Assembly (NCBI RefSeq): GCF_024172185.1
Contig: NZ_JAMZEC010000001.1
Span: 4,030,001-4,094,000, forward strand
Direction of reading: 5' to 3'
DNA length: 64,000 nt
DNA from: Nonomuraea roseoviolacea subsp. carminata
GTDB taxonomy: Bacteria > Actinomycetota > Actinomycetes > Streptosporangiales > Streptosporangiaceae
In this document: positions 54,743 through 63,372 of the stretch, piece by piece
Position numbering within the stretch: position 1 is the first letter of the stretch
Layout of the letters: each line of letters begins with the position of its first letter
The notes under the pieces: generated by a model
What the model was told of the DNA's origin: nothing
Seen by the model: the letters and a program-made list of their open reading frames with translations, nothing else
Database searches by the model: none
Translations under genes and position numbers: made by a program

Positions 54743-54880
54743 CGTAATTCCCGCTCCACGTCAGGCGTTCCGCTTGCGGACGTGGGCAGATGGCAGGAGA
54801 GTCGTTTCCTGACGTCTCGCTGCCAGACCCTCACAACCCGCAGTTATCCCCCGGCTCACGCAAACCTTTAGGTAACCCCC

Positions 54881-56266
54881 ATGACAAACCAGCACGAGAG
54901 CATTCCCGATCTGATGCAAGAGGACACCTTCGAGGTCGTGATGCGCGGTTACAACCGCCGTCAGGTTCACGACTACATGACGCGGACCCGCAACCAGATA
55001 CGGGATCTCGAGGAACGGCTGGCCAGGGCGATCGAGCAGGCCGAGCAGGGCCGTGTCGAGCTGGCCGAGGCCCGGCGGCGCATGGTCGAGGCGCCGCAGA
55101 ACTACGAGGACCTCAGCCCCAGGCTGGCGCAGATCCTCAAGCTCGGCGAGGAGGAGGCGGCGGCCAAGCGGGCCGACGCCGAGGCCGAGGCCGCCCGGCT
55201 GCGCGAGGCGGCCGCGACGGAGGCCGAGCGGCTCGTCTCCTCGGCCCGCGCGACCGCCGACGAGATCCTGACCTCGGCGCAGGCCGAGGCCGAGCGCCGG
55301 GTGGCCGAGGCCACGGCGGCGGCCGAGGGCATGCTGGCGCAGGCGGGCTCCGACGCCGAGGAGCAGCTCACCACCGCCCGCGCGGAGGCCGACGAGACCC
55401 TGCGCACCGCCCGGGCCGAGGCCGAGCGACTGGTCACCGGGGCCGAGCAGGAGTCGGCCCGGCTGCTGGAGTCGGCGAGCACCGAGGCCGAGCGCGTCCT
55501 CACCGCCGCCCGCAACGACGCCGAGTCGGCGCTGGAGGACGCCAACCGGCGCGTGGCCGCGCTGGACGAGCACGCGGGCCGCCGCGTCGAGTACCTGACC
55601 AACACCCACACCGAGGTCGTGCGCCGGCTCAGCGAGATCGGCTCGGTGCTGGGCGACCTGATGCGGAACGAGAGCGCGGCCGGGCCGCTGGTGCTGGAGC
55701 AGCCCAGGTCACCGCGCGAGCCGGCCGCCGGCCCCGCGCCCGACGACCACGCCGCTCCTAAGGACCGCGCCCCGGCCGACGACCACGCCACGCCGAAGGA
55801 CCGCGCCCCGGCCGACGACCACGCCGCCTCGAAGAAGCGCGCCCCGTCCGGTGGCCACGCCACGCCGCAAGACCGGGCCGCGGCCGACGATCACGCCGCG
55901 CCGAAGGACCGTGCCGCGTCCGACGACCACGCGGCGGCCGACGACCAGGTCGGGTCCGCCGGCCAGGCCGTGCCCGCCGGCCAGGGCGCGCACGACGCGG
56001 GCACCGCGCCGGTCGGCCACAACCCGCGGCAGGCCCACGCCGCGCCGCCGCCTCAGGACCGGCCGGAGGAGGCGGGCGAGCGGCCGTTCGACCAGCGGGC
56101 CTTCGAGGGGCAGAAGACGGCCGGCGGCCCGCGGGAGCCCGCGGACCAGGACGACGTCCGCATCATCGTCCAGGACGATGAGCCTCGGCCGGGGACGCCG
56201 AACACATCCCGGGTGTCCGACGACACCGACGTCAACCTGGGCCGCCTGTCTGACCTGCACCAGTAA
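54881..56266 (+). CDS. DivIVA-domain coiled-coil protein with His/Asp-rich repeats
   Basis: 461 aa. Residues ~15-60 form a DivIVA-type membrane-curvature domain (FEVVMRGYNRRQVHDYM). About 60-270 is an Ala/Glu-rich coiled coil with 11-residue-like units (AEAERRVAEATAAAEG). About 287-352 is a run of DDHA(A/T)PKDRAPA repeats, followed by a disordered tail ending DVNLGRLSDLHQ. Similar streptomycete proteins (Scy, FilP, often mis-called cellulose-binding) organise the hyphal tip; a polar-growth role is likely. A strong terminator follows. Confidence 0.88.
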   Translation: MTNQHESIPDLMQEDTFEVVMRGYNRRQVHDYMTRTRNQIRDLEERLARAIEQAEQGRVELAEARRRMVEAPQNYEDLSPRLAQILKLGEEEAAAKRADAEAEAARLREAAATEAERLVSSARATADEILTSAQAEAERRVAEATAAAEGMLAQAGSDAEEQLTTARAEADETLRTARAEAERLVTGAEQESARLLESASTEAERVLTAARNDAESALEDANRRVAALDEHAGRRVEYLTNTHTEVVRRLSEIGSVLGDLMRNESAAGPLVLEQPRSPREPAAGPAPDDHAAPKDRAPADDHATPKDRAPADDHAASKKRAPSGGHATPQDRAAADDHAAPKDRAASDDHAAADDQVGSAGQAVPAGQGAHDAGTAPVGHNPRQAHAAPPPQDRPEEAGERPFDQRAFEGQKTAGGPREPADQDDVRIIVQDDEPRPGTPNTSRVSDDTDVNLGRLSDLHQ

Positions 56267-56325
56267 CGCCGTTCTCACCCGGACCGCGTTCTCACCGCGA
56301 CGGCCGTGAGGACGCGGCCCAGAGA

Positions 56326-56364
56326 GCGGAAGCCTCCGCCCCCGATCGGGTCGGAGGCTTCCGC
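56326..56364 (+). terminator. Terminator of the DivIVA-like gene
   Basis: Perfect 13-bp stem (56326-56338 with 56352-56364, arm GCGGAAGCCTCCG) with a 13-base loop. Confidence 0.8.
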
Positions 56365-56472
56365 GCACGTGGCCCCGTTGGTGGCCCGGTGCCGGGGCCG
56401 CCGAGACGCTGGACCCGGCACCGGGCTGCTCGTACGCGCCCGCCCCGGCCCGGTGCGGCCGGTGGCGCGCGC

Positions 56473-56733
56473 TCAGGACGGCGCGGGCCCGGCGCGCCGC
56501 TCCGGGTCACCGGCCGCGGCGGCCGGATCGCCGGCCCTGATCTCCTGCTCCCGGAGCCGCTCGCGCAGGTCCTCCGGGTCGTCCGCGTCGATGGTCATCG
56601 CGCATCCGGCGTCGCGCTGCGCGTCGCTGAGCGGTTGGTGACGTGTCGCCCACCAGCGGCCCGCGTCGCTTCGCCAGATGGTCCACTGGGGAAACTCCCG
56701 GGCGATGTCGGCGAGGTGCCGGTCAAAGGACAT
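56473..56733 (-). CDS. Small hypothetical protein, 86 aa
   Basis: Begins MSFDRHLADIAREFPQWTIWRSDAGRWWATRHQPLSD, a Trp-rich motif met in many short actinomycete proteins near GntR genes, then an acidic helix (DDPEDLRERLREQE) and a disordered Ala/Pro tail. Function unknown. ATG 56733 is preferred because GGAAGG lies nine bases upstream; ATG 56742 overlaps that site. Same strand as the gntR gene upstream. Confidence 0.7.
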   Translation of the reverse strand: MSFDRHLADIAREFPQWTIWRSDAGRWWATRHQPLSDAQRDAGCAMTIDADDPEDLRERLREQEIRAGDPAAAAGDPERRAGPAPS

Positions 56734-56855
56734 TCGGGTCATCCTTCCGGGGCCCCCTGCGAGGTTCCATCTCCTTGAAGGGTGCGCGACTTCTCTAGAG
56801 AAATCTATGATCGCAAAGGACAGGTCAACCTACCCGCTTGACAACGCCGCTTGAC

Positions 56856-57608
56856 CTAGGCGTCGAAGTCGTACTGAAGTACGTAGGCCGCCGAGTCCAG
56901 CACCATCTCGTTGTACTCGACCGGCATGCCGCCCGCCGTGTACGCGGTGCGGGCGATCACGATCACCGGTGTGCCGCCCGGCAGGCCCAGCAGCTCACTC
57001 TCCCTCGGCGCGGGCATGCGGGCCCGGATCTCCTCGGTGAAGTGCGCCGGGGCGAGCCCGAGGTCGCGCAGCCTGGCGTAGACGCCGCCCGGCCCGGTGT
57101 CGGCCGCCGTGATGGCGCTGCCCTCGACCGCCCGCGCGGGGAAGTACGAGGTGGCGAGCTGCACCGGCCGCCCGTCGACGGAGTAGCGCCGCCGCCGGGT
57201 CCACGCCTCGCGGCTGTCCAGGATGTCGGCCACGTCCTCGGGCACCTCCTCACGCAGCACCTCCACCTCGTCCACGGTGAACGGCCGGCCGCGCGTGTCG
57301 GCGTCCCAGATGGCGCGTCCCTCGCCCCACTGGTCGCGTGCCAGGCGGCGCGAGCCGTGCCTGCGTATCGGCTTGAACAGGCGCACGTAGACCCCCGACC
57401 CTCGTTTGGGGACGGCAAGACCTTCGTTGATGAGGACGGCCAGCGCCTGGCGTGCCGTGGCGCGGGCGATCGAGTAGTCGGCCATCAGCGCGTTCTCGCC
57501 CGGCAGCCGGTCCCCGTCGCGCAGGTCGCCGGAGAGGATCCGGGCGCGGAGGCCGTCGGCGATGCGTCGATAGATGGGGGGATCGTGGGGTACCGGGGAT
57601 TCAGACAC
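56856..57608 (-). CDS. GntR/HutC-type transcriptional regulator
   Basis: 250 aa. Winged HTH: IYRRIADGLRARILSGDLRDGDRLPGENALMADYSIARATARQALAVLINEGLAVPKRGSGVYV; then a UTRA ligand domain (VQLATSYFPARAVEGSAI, TPVIVIARTAYTAGGMPVEYNEMV). Such regulators sense sugars, amino acids or antibiotics. GTG 57608 gives a normal N-terminus (SESPVPHDPPIYRRI); the frame opening at 57728 adds unrelated residues. The target is unknown; the small gene at 56473 is a candidate. Confidence 0.92.
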   Translation of the reverse strand: MSESPVPHDPPIYRRIADGLRARILSGDLRDGDRLPGENALMADYSIARATARQALAVLINEGLAVPKRGSGVYVRLFKPIRRHGSRRLARDQWGEGRAIWDADTRGRPFTVDEVEVLREEVPEDVADILDSREAWTRRRRYSVDGRPVQLATSYFPARAVEGSAITAADTGPGGVYARLRDLGLAPAHFTEEIRARMPAPRESELLGLPGGTPVIVIARTAYTAGGMPVEYNEMVLDSAAYVLQYDFDA

Positions 57609-57782
57609 GTTTGACCACCCTCTGTCACCAACCGGGTTTGGCGTCTCCAGAGAACTTGCCCCGTCTTGTCCACGATCGCACAGATACGCAGGTTGGTCGC
57701 GTGCTTCTTTTGAGCGAATCGTGCCCATGTGGCGAACCGGAATGGGTTTCCACCGTCCCTTATTCGGGAACCGTGCGCGTCT

Positions 57783-58301
57783 TTATCCGGACGCCCACCA
57801 GCGGCGAGTAACCAGCGCCGCCAGCACGGCGCCGGTGGTGTTGACGAGCACGTCGTCCACGGACGAGTAGCGGCCGAGCCGCAGCACGTACTGGAGCACC
57901 TCCACCGTGACCGACGCGGCGGCGGCGACGGCCGCCACCCGCGCCGCGGAGGCGAAGCGCGGGCCGCGTACCGGCAGCAGCGCGCCGAGTGCCGCGAACA
58001 CCAGCAGATTGCCTCCGACCTGCGTCAACACCGCGCCCCCAGGCGCTCCGGCGAGAGTGACGAGGTCGGTGAACGGGACGAGACTGACACCTTCCTGACC
58101 GGTGGCCGGGGTGAGGATCATCCACAGCCAGGGAAGCGTGCCGGCCGGGATGCCGACGTCGGCCAGCGCCGTGCGGACCGGCGCGGGGTGGCCGGCGCGG
58201 GCCCGGCGCCGGGCGAGGAACCAGGCGAGGGCCGCCGCTGGCGGAAGTGCCAAAACGGCGGCGATGATGATATTTCCCCACAGCTCCCAAGTCCGCGCCA
58301 T
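57783..58301 (-). CDS. VanZ family membrane protein
   Basis: 172-aa membrane protein with four hydrophobic segments. The VanZ core is NLLVFAALGALLPVRGPRF and VEVLQYVLRLGRYSSVDDVLVNTTGAVLAALV, with the conserved acidic and DD residues. VanZ members influence teicoplanin resistance or phage and bacteriocin sensitivity; the role here is unknown. ATG 58301 starts a full-length protein. Confidence 0.88.
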   Translation of the reverse strand: MARTWELWGNIIIAAVLALPPAAALAWFLARRRARAGHPAPVRTALADVGIPAGTLPWLWMILTPATGQEGVSLVPFTDLVTLAGAPGGAVLTQVGGNLLVFAALGALLPVRGPRFASAARVAAVAAAASVTVEVLQYVLRLGRYSSVDDVLVNTTGAVLAALVTRRWWASG

Positions 58302-58563
58302 CGGACCATCATGGGGGCCGGATCATGGGTACGAGAACCTGTCCTTCAGGACAGCCCCGCCACGCCCTTTACACGTCTCCCTGACACGCCCGAACCCCGC
58401 CGGGCCGCTCACTGCCGCACTTCTCCGTGCCCGCCGAGCTCCGCTCCGTGATCATGAATCGTCCGGTAACCGGTGCGTTTACGAGATGATCGTTGATCAT
58501 GGTCTTCACCTGGCTGGATGCTGTCTCCGTCGGCAGAGAGCGACTGACGGAAGGAGGTTCCCC

Positions 58564-58593
58564 ATGATCGCCATCATCGGCTGGCCCATCTGA
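58564..58593 (+). CDS. 9-codon micro-ORF with strong Shine-Dalgarno
   Basis: ATG 58564 encodes MIAIIGWPI and stops at TGA 58591-58593. AAGGAGG, nearly a perfect anti-16S match, lies five to seven bases upstream, rare in this window. The palindrome ATGATC-GTT-GATCAT (58486-58500) is upstream and a strong hairpin (58614-58641) is just downstream. It may be a leader peptide or a tiny membrane-active peptide. The rest of 58302-58674 shows no other gene. Confidence 0.4.
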   Translation: MIAIIGWPI

Positions 58594-58613
58594 TCCTCTG
58601 CGGCCTGGCAGCG

Positions 58614-58641
58614 GCCGGCCCGCGTCTTACGGCGGGCCGGC
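58614..58641 (+). terminator. Terminator hairpin
   Basis: GCCGGCCCGC (58614-58623) pairs perfectly with GCGGGCCGGC (58632-58641) around an 8-base loop, 20 bases after the micro-ORF stop and before the end of the convergent hydrolase gene. Confidence 0.7.
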
Positions 58642-58674
58642 TGCCCGAACGGCCGTCGAACAGGTCAGGACAGA

Positions 58675-59379
58675 TCAGGAGGGCGGGAGGTGGGCGTCGA
58701 GGAAGTCGAGGGCGACGCTCCAGGCGCGCCGCGCCGCCTCCGGGTGGTGGAACATCGGCGCCTCGCTGTTGTGGAAGGCGTGCCCGGCCTCCTCGTCCAC
58801 GTACACCCGCACGCCGGGCCGCCCCTGCGCCGCCTCCTCGACCCGGGCCACCTGCTCGCGCGGGATGTACGGATCGCTCCCGCCGAAGACCAGCAGCAGC
58901 GGCGAGGAGATCCGCTCCATCAGCCCGGTCGCCTCGGGCACGGCCGAGCCGTAGAAGGACAGGACGGCGTCGAGCTCGGCCTGCGTGGCGAGCATGTAGT
59001 CCACCGAGCCGCCCAGGCAGAACCCCAGCGCCCCGAGCCCGCCCGTCACCTCGGGCAGCCCGCGCAGATGGACGAGCGTGAGCGCGCAGTCGGCCACGCC
59101 CTGCGGCAGGTCGAACCCGGCGGCCAGCTCGATCGACGCGGCCGTCCCCTCGGGGGTGTGCTCGCCGATCCAGCCCGGACGCAACCGCCAGAACAGGTCG
59201 GGCGCCGCCACCACGTAGCCCCGCCCCGCCAGCTCCTCGGCCACCTTCGTGATGTACGGGCCGACGCCGTAGATCTCCTGCACCAGCAGGATGCCCGGCC
59301 CGCTGCCCCGCTCGGGCAGCCAGAGGTGGACGTCGAACGAGCCGTCGTGTGCGGTCACCTGATCGATGCGCTTGTCCAT
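58675..59379 (-). CDS. Dienelactone hydrolase family protein
   Basis: Alpha/beta hydrolase (234 aa) with a DLH-type catalytic triad: nucleophile C121 in GFCLGGS, D169 in GGSDPYIP and H200 in EAGHAFHN, with E35 in VQEIYGVG. Family members open lactones in aromatic degradation or act on other esters. ATG 59379 is the natural start. It is divergent from a hydratase of the 2-keto-4-pentenoate group, also a ring-cleavage-type enzyme, which hints at a shared catabolic context. Confidence 0.93.
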   Translation of the reverse strand: MDKRIDQVTAHDGSFDVHLWLPERGSGPGILLVQEIYGVGPYITKVAEELAGRGYVVAAPDLFWRLRPGWIGEHTPEGTAASIELAAGFDLPQGVADCALTLVHLRGLPEVTGGLGALGFCLGGSVDYMLATQAELDAVLSFYGSAVPEATGLMERISSPLLLVFGGSDPYIPREQVARVEEAAQGRPGVRVYVDEEAGHAFHNSEAPMFHHPEAARRAWSVALDFLDAHLPPS

Positions 59380-59492
59380 GGTGTCCAGGATCGCGCATCC
59401 CGTACGAGAGCCGCACGGAATGGCCGCTGCCGCGCGGCGTCCGGCGGTGCGAAGCTGGCAGAGGGCAGGCGACGCGGACAGGACGGTACGGC

Positions 59493-60290
59493 ATGCAGGA
59501 CGAATGGTCGGACGCGGTGGACATCAGGGGACAGGCGGCCGAGCGGCTCGCCGAGGCGGCGCGCTCGGGCAAGCCGGGTCCCCCGGTCAGGGAGCTCATC
59601 AGCACGCCGGGCGACGCCTACGCCGTGCAGGAGATCGCGACCCGGCGGGCGCTCGCGGAGGGGCGGCGCCCGGTCGGCCGGAAGGTGGGGCTGACCAACG
59701 CGGCGGTGCGGGAGCGGTTCGGGGCCCGCGAGTGCTCCCACGGTGTCCTGTTCGCCGACATGGCGTTCCTGGACGGGCTGCCCGTGCCGGTGGAGCGGTT
59801 CCTCCAGCCGATGGCGGAGGCGGAGGTCGCCCTGGTGCTGGGCCGTGACCTGGTGGGCAGGCCGTTCACGGTGGCGGAGGTGATCAGGGCGGTGGACTTC
59901 GCGCTGCCCGCGATCGAGATCGCCGACTCGCGCGTGGCCGGCTGGGACATCACGCCGGTCGACACGATCGCCGACAACGCCTCCGGCGGCGGGTTCGTGC
60001 TGGGCGGCACCCCTGTCCCGCTGGCCGGGCTCGACCTGCGGGCCGCCGCGATGACGATGACCAGGGCGGGCACGGAGGTGTCGGCCGGCTCGGGCGCGGA
60101 CTGCCTGGGCCACCCGCTGAACGCGCTCACCTGGCTCGCCGGGGCGGTCGGCCGCACCGACCGGCCGCTGCGCGTGGGCGACGTCGTGCTGACCGGGGCG
60201 CTCGGGCCGGTGGTGCCGGTGGAGGCGGGCGACGTGTTCGAGGCGCGGATCGAGGGACTCGGGTCCGTCCGCGCCGTGTTCGAGCGGTGA
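59493..60290 (+). CDS. 2-keto-4-pentenoate hydratase-like protein
   Basis: MhpD/FAH-superfamily enzyme (265 aa). It shows RRPVGRKVGLTNAAVRERFG, the metal-ligand region MAEAEVALVLGRDL, AIEIADSRVAGWDITPVDTIADNASGGGFVLG and VGDVVLTGALGPVVPVEAGD. Family members hydrate 2-hydroxypenta-2,4-dienoate after meta-cleavage. ATG 59493 starts the family-length protein. The GTGA overlap with the following binding-protein gene suggests that uptake and catabolism are linked. Confidence 0.9.
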   Translation: MQDEWSDAVDIRGQAAERLAEAARSGKPGPPVRELISTPGDAYAVQEIATRRALAEGRRPVGRKVGLTNAAVRERFGARECSHGVLFADMAFLDGLPVPVERFLQPMAEAEVALVLGRDLVGRPFTVAEVIRAVDFALPAIEIADSRVAGWDITPVDTIADNASGGGFVLGGTPVPLAGLDLRAAAMTMTRAGTEVSAGSGADCLGHPLNALTWLAGAVGRTDRPLRVGDVVLTGALGPVVPVEAGDVFEARIEGLGSVRAVFER

Positions 60291-61579
60291 TCCGGGGACG
60301 GGGGACGACCCGGTTCGCGGTGGTGCGCCGGGGGCGGGGGCCGATCGGGTTCGCGGTGGTGCGCCGGGGACTGGGGACGGCCGGGCTCGCGGCGGAGCGC
60401 CGGGGACTGGGGACGGCTGGGCTCGCGGTGGTGAGCCGGGTCCGGCCGGTGATCGGCACGGCGGGGAGGGCCGCCGCGGCGGCGGTGGCGCTGCTGGTGA
60501 GCGGGTGCGGCGCGTCGCCCGCGATGCAGGTGCGGCACGACCCCGTGGTCAAGGTGGGCGCGATCATCTCGCGGACCGGCGTGTACGCCCGGCTCGGCGA
60601 GGACATGGAGACCGCCATGCGCCTCTACCTCCAGGCCCATGACGGCCTGCTGGGCGGCAGGCCGGCGCGGCTCGTGGTCGCCGACGACGCGGGCAGCCCC
60701 GACCAGGGACGGCAGCAGGCCAGGCGGCTCGTGTCCCGCGAGGGCGTCAGCGTGATCACCGGCCTGGTCTCCTCCCCGGTCGCCGTCGAGGTGGTGAGGG
60801 AGGTGACCGGCACCCCCGTGGTGATCGCCAACGCGGGCGCGGACGAGCTCGGCGGCCCGGCGGTGTTCCGCGTGTCGTCCACCAACCGGGAGCAGGGCGA
60901 GGCGGCCGGCCGGTACGCGGCGCAGGTCCACGGCCGGGTCCGGGCCGTCGCGATGGCGTCCGACTACTCGGCGGGCGTCCAGACGCTCGACGGGTTCGCC
61001 GCGGGCTTCGGGGCCGAGCCGGTCAAGCGCGTGCTCACGCCGTTCGGCGACGCCACCGACCTCGGCCCGTACCTGAGCCGCGTCCCGGCGGACGCCGAGC
61101 TGCTGTACGCCTTCTACGCGGGAGCCGAGGCGGTGTCGTTCGCCAGGACGTACAAGCAGCTCGGTTACGACCGGAAGGTGGAGCTGCTGGCCTGCCAGCA
61201 GCTCGCCGACGAGGACGTGGTGGCGGCCGTCGGCGCCGACGCCGAGGGGATGACCAGCGTGGGCCTGTACTCGCCGGCGCTGACCAACCCGGCCAACACC
61301 GCGTTCACGGCCAGGTGGCGGGCGGCGACCGGGCGCGACCCGTCCACGGTCGCCGTGCAGGGCTGGGACGCCATGCGGCTGATCGACCTCGCCGTGTCGG
61401 AGGGCGGGGCCGACAGCGGCGACCTGACGCGGGCGCTCGGCCAGGTGAAGCAGGTGGACAGCCCGCGCGGCACGTTCCGGCTGGACCCGGTGACGCACAA
61501 CCCGGTGCAGAACTGGTACGCCCGCCGCTACGAGAACGGGGTGAACCGGGTCATCGCCACCATTCCCCCCAGGGGGTGA
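60287..61579 (+). CDS. Leucine-binding-type ABC substrate-binding lipoprotein
   Basis: Periplasmic-binding-fold receptor of the branched-chain amino acid/aromatic acid group (430 aa from GTG 60287). The body has VKVGAIISRTGVYARLGEDME, GVSVITGLVSSPVAVEVV, FRVSSTNREQGEAAGRYAA and VQGWDAMRLIDLAV. The lipobox LLVSGC has its cysteine at residue 74, unusually far in, because four 12-residue repeats (FAVVRRG-like) precede a normal signal. GTG 60431 would put the cysteine at residue 26 and may be the true start. No permease or ATPase genes follow in the window. Confidence 0.85.
   Translation: MIRGRGTTRFAVVRRGRGPIGFAVVRRGLGTAGLAAERRGLGTAGLAVVSRVRPVIGTAGRAAAAAVALLVSGCGASPAMQVRHDPVVKVGAIISRTGVYARLGEDMETAMRLYLQAHDGLLGGRPARLVVADDAGSPDQGRQQARRLVSREGVSVITGLVSSPVAVEVVREVTGTPVVIANAGADELGGPAVFRVSSTNREQGEAAGRYAAQVHGRVRAVAMASDYSAGVQTLDGFAAGFGAEPVKRVLTPFGDATDLGPYLSRVPADAELLYAFYAGAEAVSFARTYKQLGYDRKVELLACQQLADEDVVAAVGADAEGMTSVGLYSPALTNPANTAFTARWRAATGRDPSTVAVQGWDAMRLIDLAVSEGGADSGDLTRALGQVKQVDSPRGTFRLDPVTHNPVQNWYARRYENGVNRVIATIPPRG
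60312..60455 (+). repeat. 36-bp tandem repeat, four copies
   Basis: Units begin GGTTCGCGG or GGCTCGCGG at 60312, 60348, 60384 and 60420; copies one to three are closest and copy four runs into the lipoprotein signal. The period keeps the reading frame (12 residues per unit). Confidence 0.85.
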
Positions 61580-61737
61580 CACCGGAGCCGACGGCGGAGG
61601 GCTCGCCCGGCGGGGCGAGGCGGGCTCCCTCGTGAGAGGGAGGCGGAAGATCGCCGGTCTCGGCGATCCGCCGGAAAGGCGTGATCGACAGGATGGAGCC
61701 AGCTCGAAAACCCCTTCCGACCTGGAGATTCACCATC

Positions 61738-62943
61738 ATGAACCGCACCCGCCTCGCCGCCGCCGCGCTCGCCGTCGCCGCCCTCACGACCGTCGCCGCC
61801 GGCCCCGCCGCCCTCGCCGCGACGCCCCGTACCGCCGCCGTCACCACCACGTACGGGACGGCCGCGGGGCTCCCGCCGATCAACGAGGCGGCGCTCAAGG
61901 CCGCCATCGCCGGCATCCCCGGCCCCGACGCCACGGCCGCCGAGGTCCGGATCGGCGGCACCAAGGGCTCCTGGCACGGCGTCACCGGCGTGACCGACGT
62001 GCGCACCAAGCGGCCCGCCCGCGAGGGCGCCCGGTTCCGCGCCGGCAGCGTCACGAAGATCTTCACCACCGCGGTCGTGCTCCAGCTCGTCGCCGAGGGC
62101 CGGATCAAGCTCGACGGCACCGTGCAGGAGTACCTGCCCGGCCTGCTCCCCGAGGACTACCCGGCCATCGCCGTCGGCCAGTTGCTCAACCACACCAGCG
62201 GCCTGCCGTCGCCGAAGGTCCCCGGCGACCTGGAGTGGGTCTACAAGACCCGGTTCCAGAAGTGGACCCCCGAGAAGTACGTCGCCAGGGCCGTCGAGAA
62301 CCCGATCGAGTTCACCCCCGGCACGCGGCAGCACTACCTCAACACCAACACGTTCGTCGCCGGCATGATCATCGAGAAGGTCACCGGCCGCTCGTACGAG
62401 CACGAGGTCACCACGCGGATCCTGCGCCCGGTCGGCATGCGCGACAGCTACCTGCCCGGCGACTCGGTCCGGATCAAGGGCCGGCACAACCACGGCTACC
62501 AGGTGGTGCCCAAGGGCTTCCCCGACTCCTTCGCCTACGGCGACGCCCACCTCGTGGACATGACCGAGACGAGCGTCACCTCGACGTGGGCCTCGGGCGA
62601 CCTCATCTCGACGACCGCCGACCTGGAGAAGTTCGTCAAGGCGCTGTTCTCCGGCAAGGTCGTGCCCGCGGCGCAGCTCGAACCGATGTTCACGGTCCCG
62701 GACGTCACGATGTTCGGCACGGACAAGCCGGCCGTCTACACCTCCGGCCTGACCCGCCTGGAGCTGCCGGGCGGCATCGTCGCCTACGGCAAGACGGGGG
62801 CGCGGTACGGCTCCTCGGCCGGCCTGGGCGCCACTCGCGATCTGAGCCGCACCCTGGCGTACTCGGTCAACTCCACCGACGCCAAGGCGCAGGGCCAGAA
62901 CGAGCGGACCCTGCGCATCGCGCTGGCCGCCTTCGCGAAGTGA
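61738..62943 (+). CDS. Secreted serine hydrolase (beta-lactamase/DD-peptidase family)
   Basis: 401 aa with a Sec signal peptide (RLAAAALAVAALTTVAAGPAALA, cleavage near residue 27). The class C-like active site is complete: S104-VT-K107, Y200-L-N202 and K352-T-G354. The layout matches R61-type DD-carboxypeptidases and esterase-like relatives, so it could trim peptidoglycan or hydrolyse esters or lactams. ATG 61738 gives the clean signal peptide; upstream in-frame codons do not. It is monocistronic, with a hairpin right after the stop. Confidence 0.92.
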   Translation: MNRTRLAAAALAVAALTTVAAGPAALAATPRTAAVTTTYGTAAGLPPINEAALKAAIAGIPGPDATAAEVRIGGTKGSWHGVTGVTDVRTKRPAREGARFRAGSVTKIFTTAVVLQLVAEGRIKLDGTVQEYLPGLLPEDYPAIAVGQLLNHTSGLPSPKVPGDLEWVYKTRFQKWTPEKYVARAVENPIEFTPGTRQHYLNTNTFVAGMIIEKVTGRSYEHEVTTRILRPVGMRDSYLPGDSVRIKGRHNHGYQVVPKGFPDSFAYGDAHLVDMTETSVTSTWASGDLISTTADLEKFVKALFSGKVVPAAQLEPMFTVPDVTMFGTDKPAVYTSGLTRLELPGGIVAYGKTGARYGSSAGLGATRDLSRTLAYSVNSTDAKAQGQNERTLRIALAAFAK

Positions 62944-62951
62944 GGAGTCAT

Positions 62952-62985
62952 GCGGTCAGGGCCGCTCGTCCAACGCCCTGACCGC
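62952..62985 (+). terminator. Bidirectional terminator
   Basis: GCGGTCAGGGC (62952-62962) pairs perfectly with GCCCTGACCGC (62975-62985), 12-base loop, between convergent genes and overlapping the last codons of the YjbR gene. Confidence 0.7.
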
Positions 62986-63372
62986 CCGCTTCGGCGCGAT
63001 GGTCCGGTAGCTCTCCTCGACCCAGTCGAGCAGGACCTCGGTGTCGGGCAGCTCGGCGAGGAACGGCACGGTCACCCAGCCGGCCTTGCCGAGCCCGTAA
63101 CCGGTGGGGGCCGCGCCCTCGACGGTCAGCGCGTGGCCGTGCGCCTCGGACAGCAGCTTCACGCTGAAGCCCGGCGCCCACTTCCCGGCCGGGTCCTCCG
63201 TGGTATCGGCCGGCTCGTCCGTCCTCTCGGACGGCCCGTCCATGCCGAGGAAGAGGAAGACCTTCTTGCCGACCTTGACGACGGTCTCGCCCCACGGGTG
63301 GTCCTCGCGGGTCTCGGGCAGGCCGAGCGCGAAGTCCCGCAGCTCGTCACGCACTCGTGACCACTCGGTCAT
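62956..63372 (-). CDS. MmcQ/YjbR family DNA-binding-like protein
   Basis: 138-aa protein of the double-wing YjbR fold: ELRDFALGLPETREDHPWGETVVKVGKKVFLFLG, then FSVKLLSEAHGHALTVEGAAPTGYGLGKAGWVTVPF and a C-terminal WVEESYRTIAPKRAV. The biological role is poorly known. A short acidic insert (SERTDEPADTTEDPAG) sits in the middle. ATG 63372 overlaps the stop of the upstream DUF2293 gene (ATGA). Confidence 0.92.
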   Translation of the reverse strand: MTEWSRVRDELRDFALGLPETREDHPWGETVVKVGKKVFLFLGMDGPSERTDEPADTTEDPAGKWAPGFSVKLLSEAHGHALTVEGAAPTGYGLGKAGWVTVPFLAELPDTEVLLDWVEESYRTIAPKRAVRALDERP

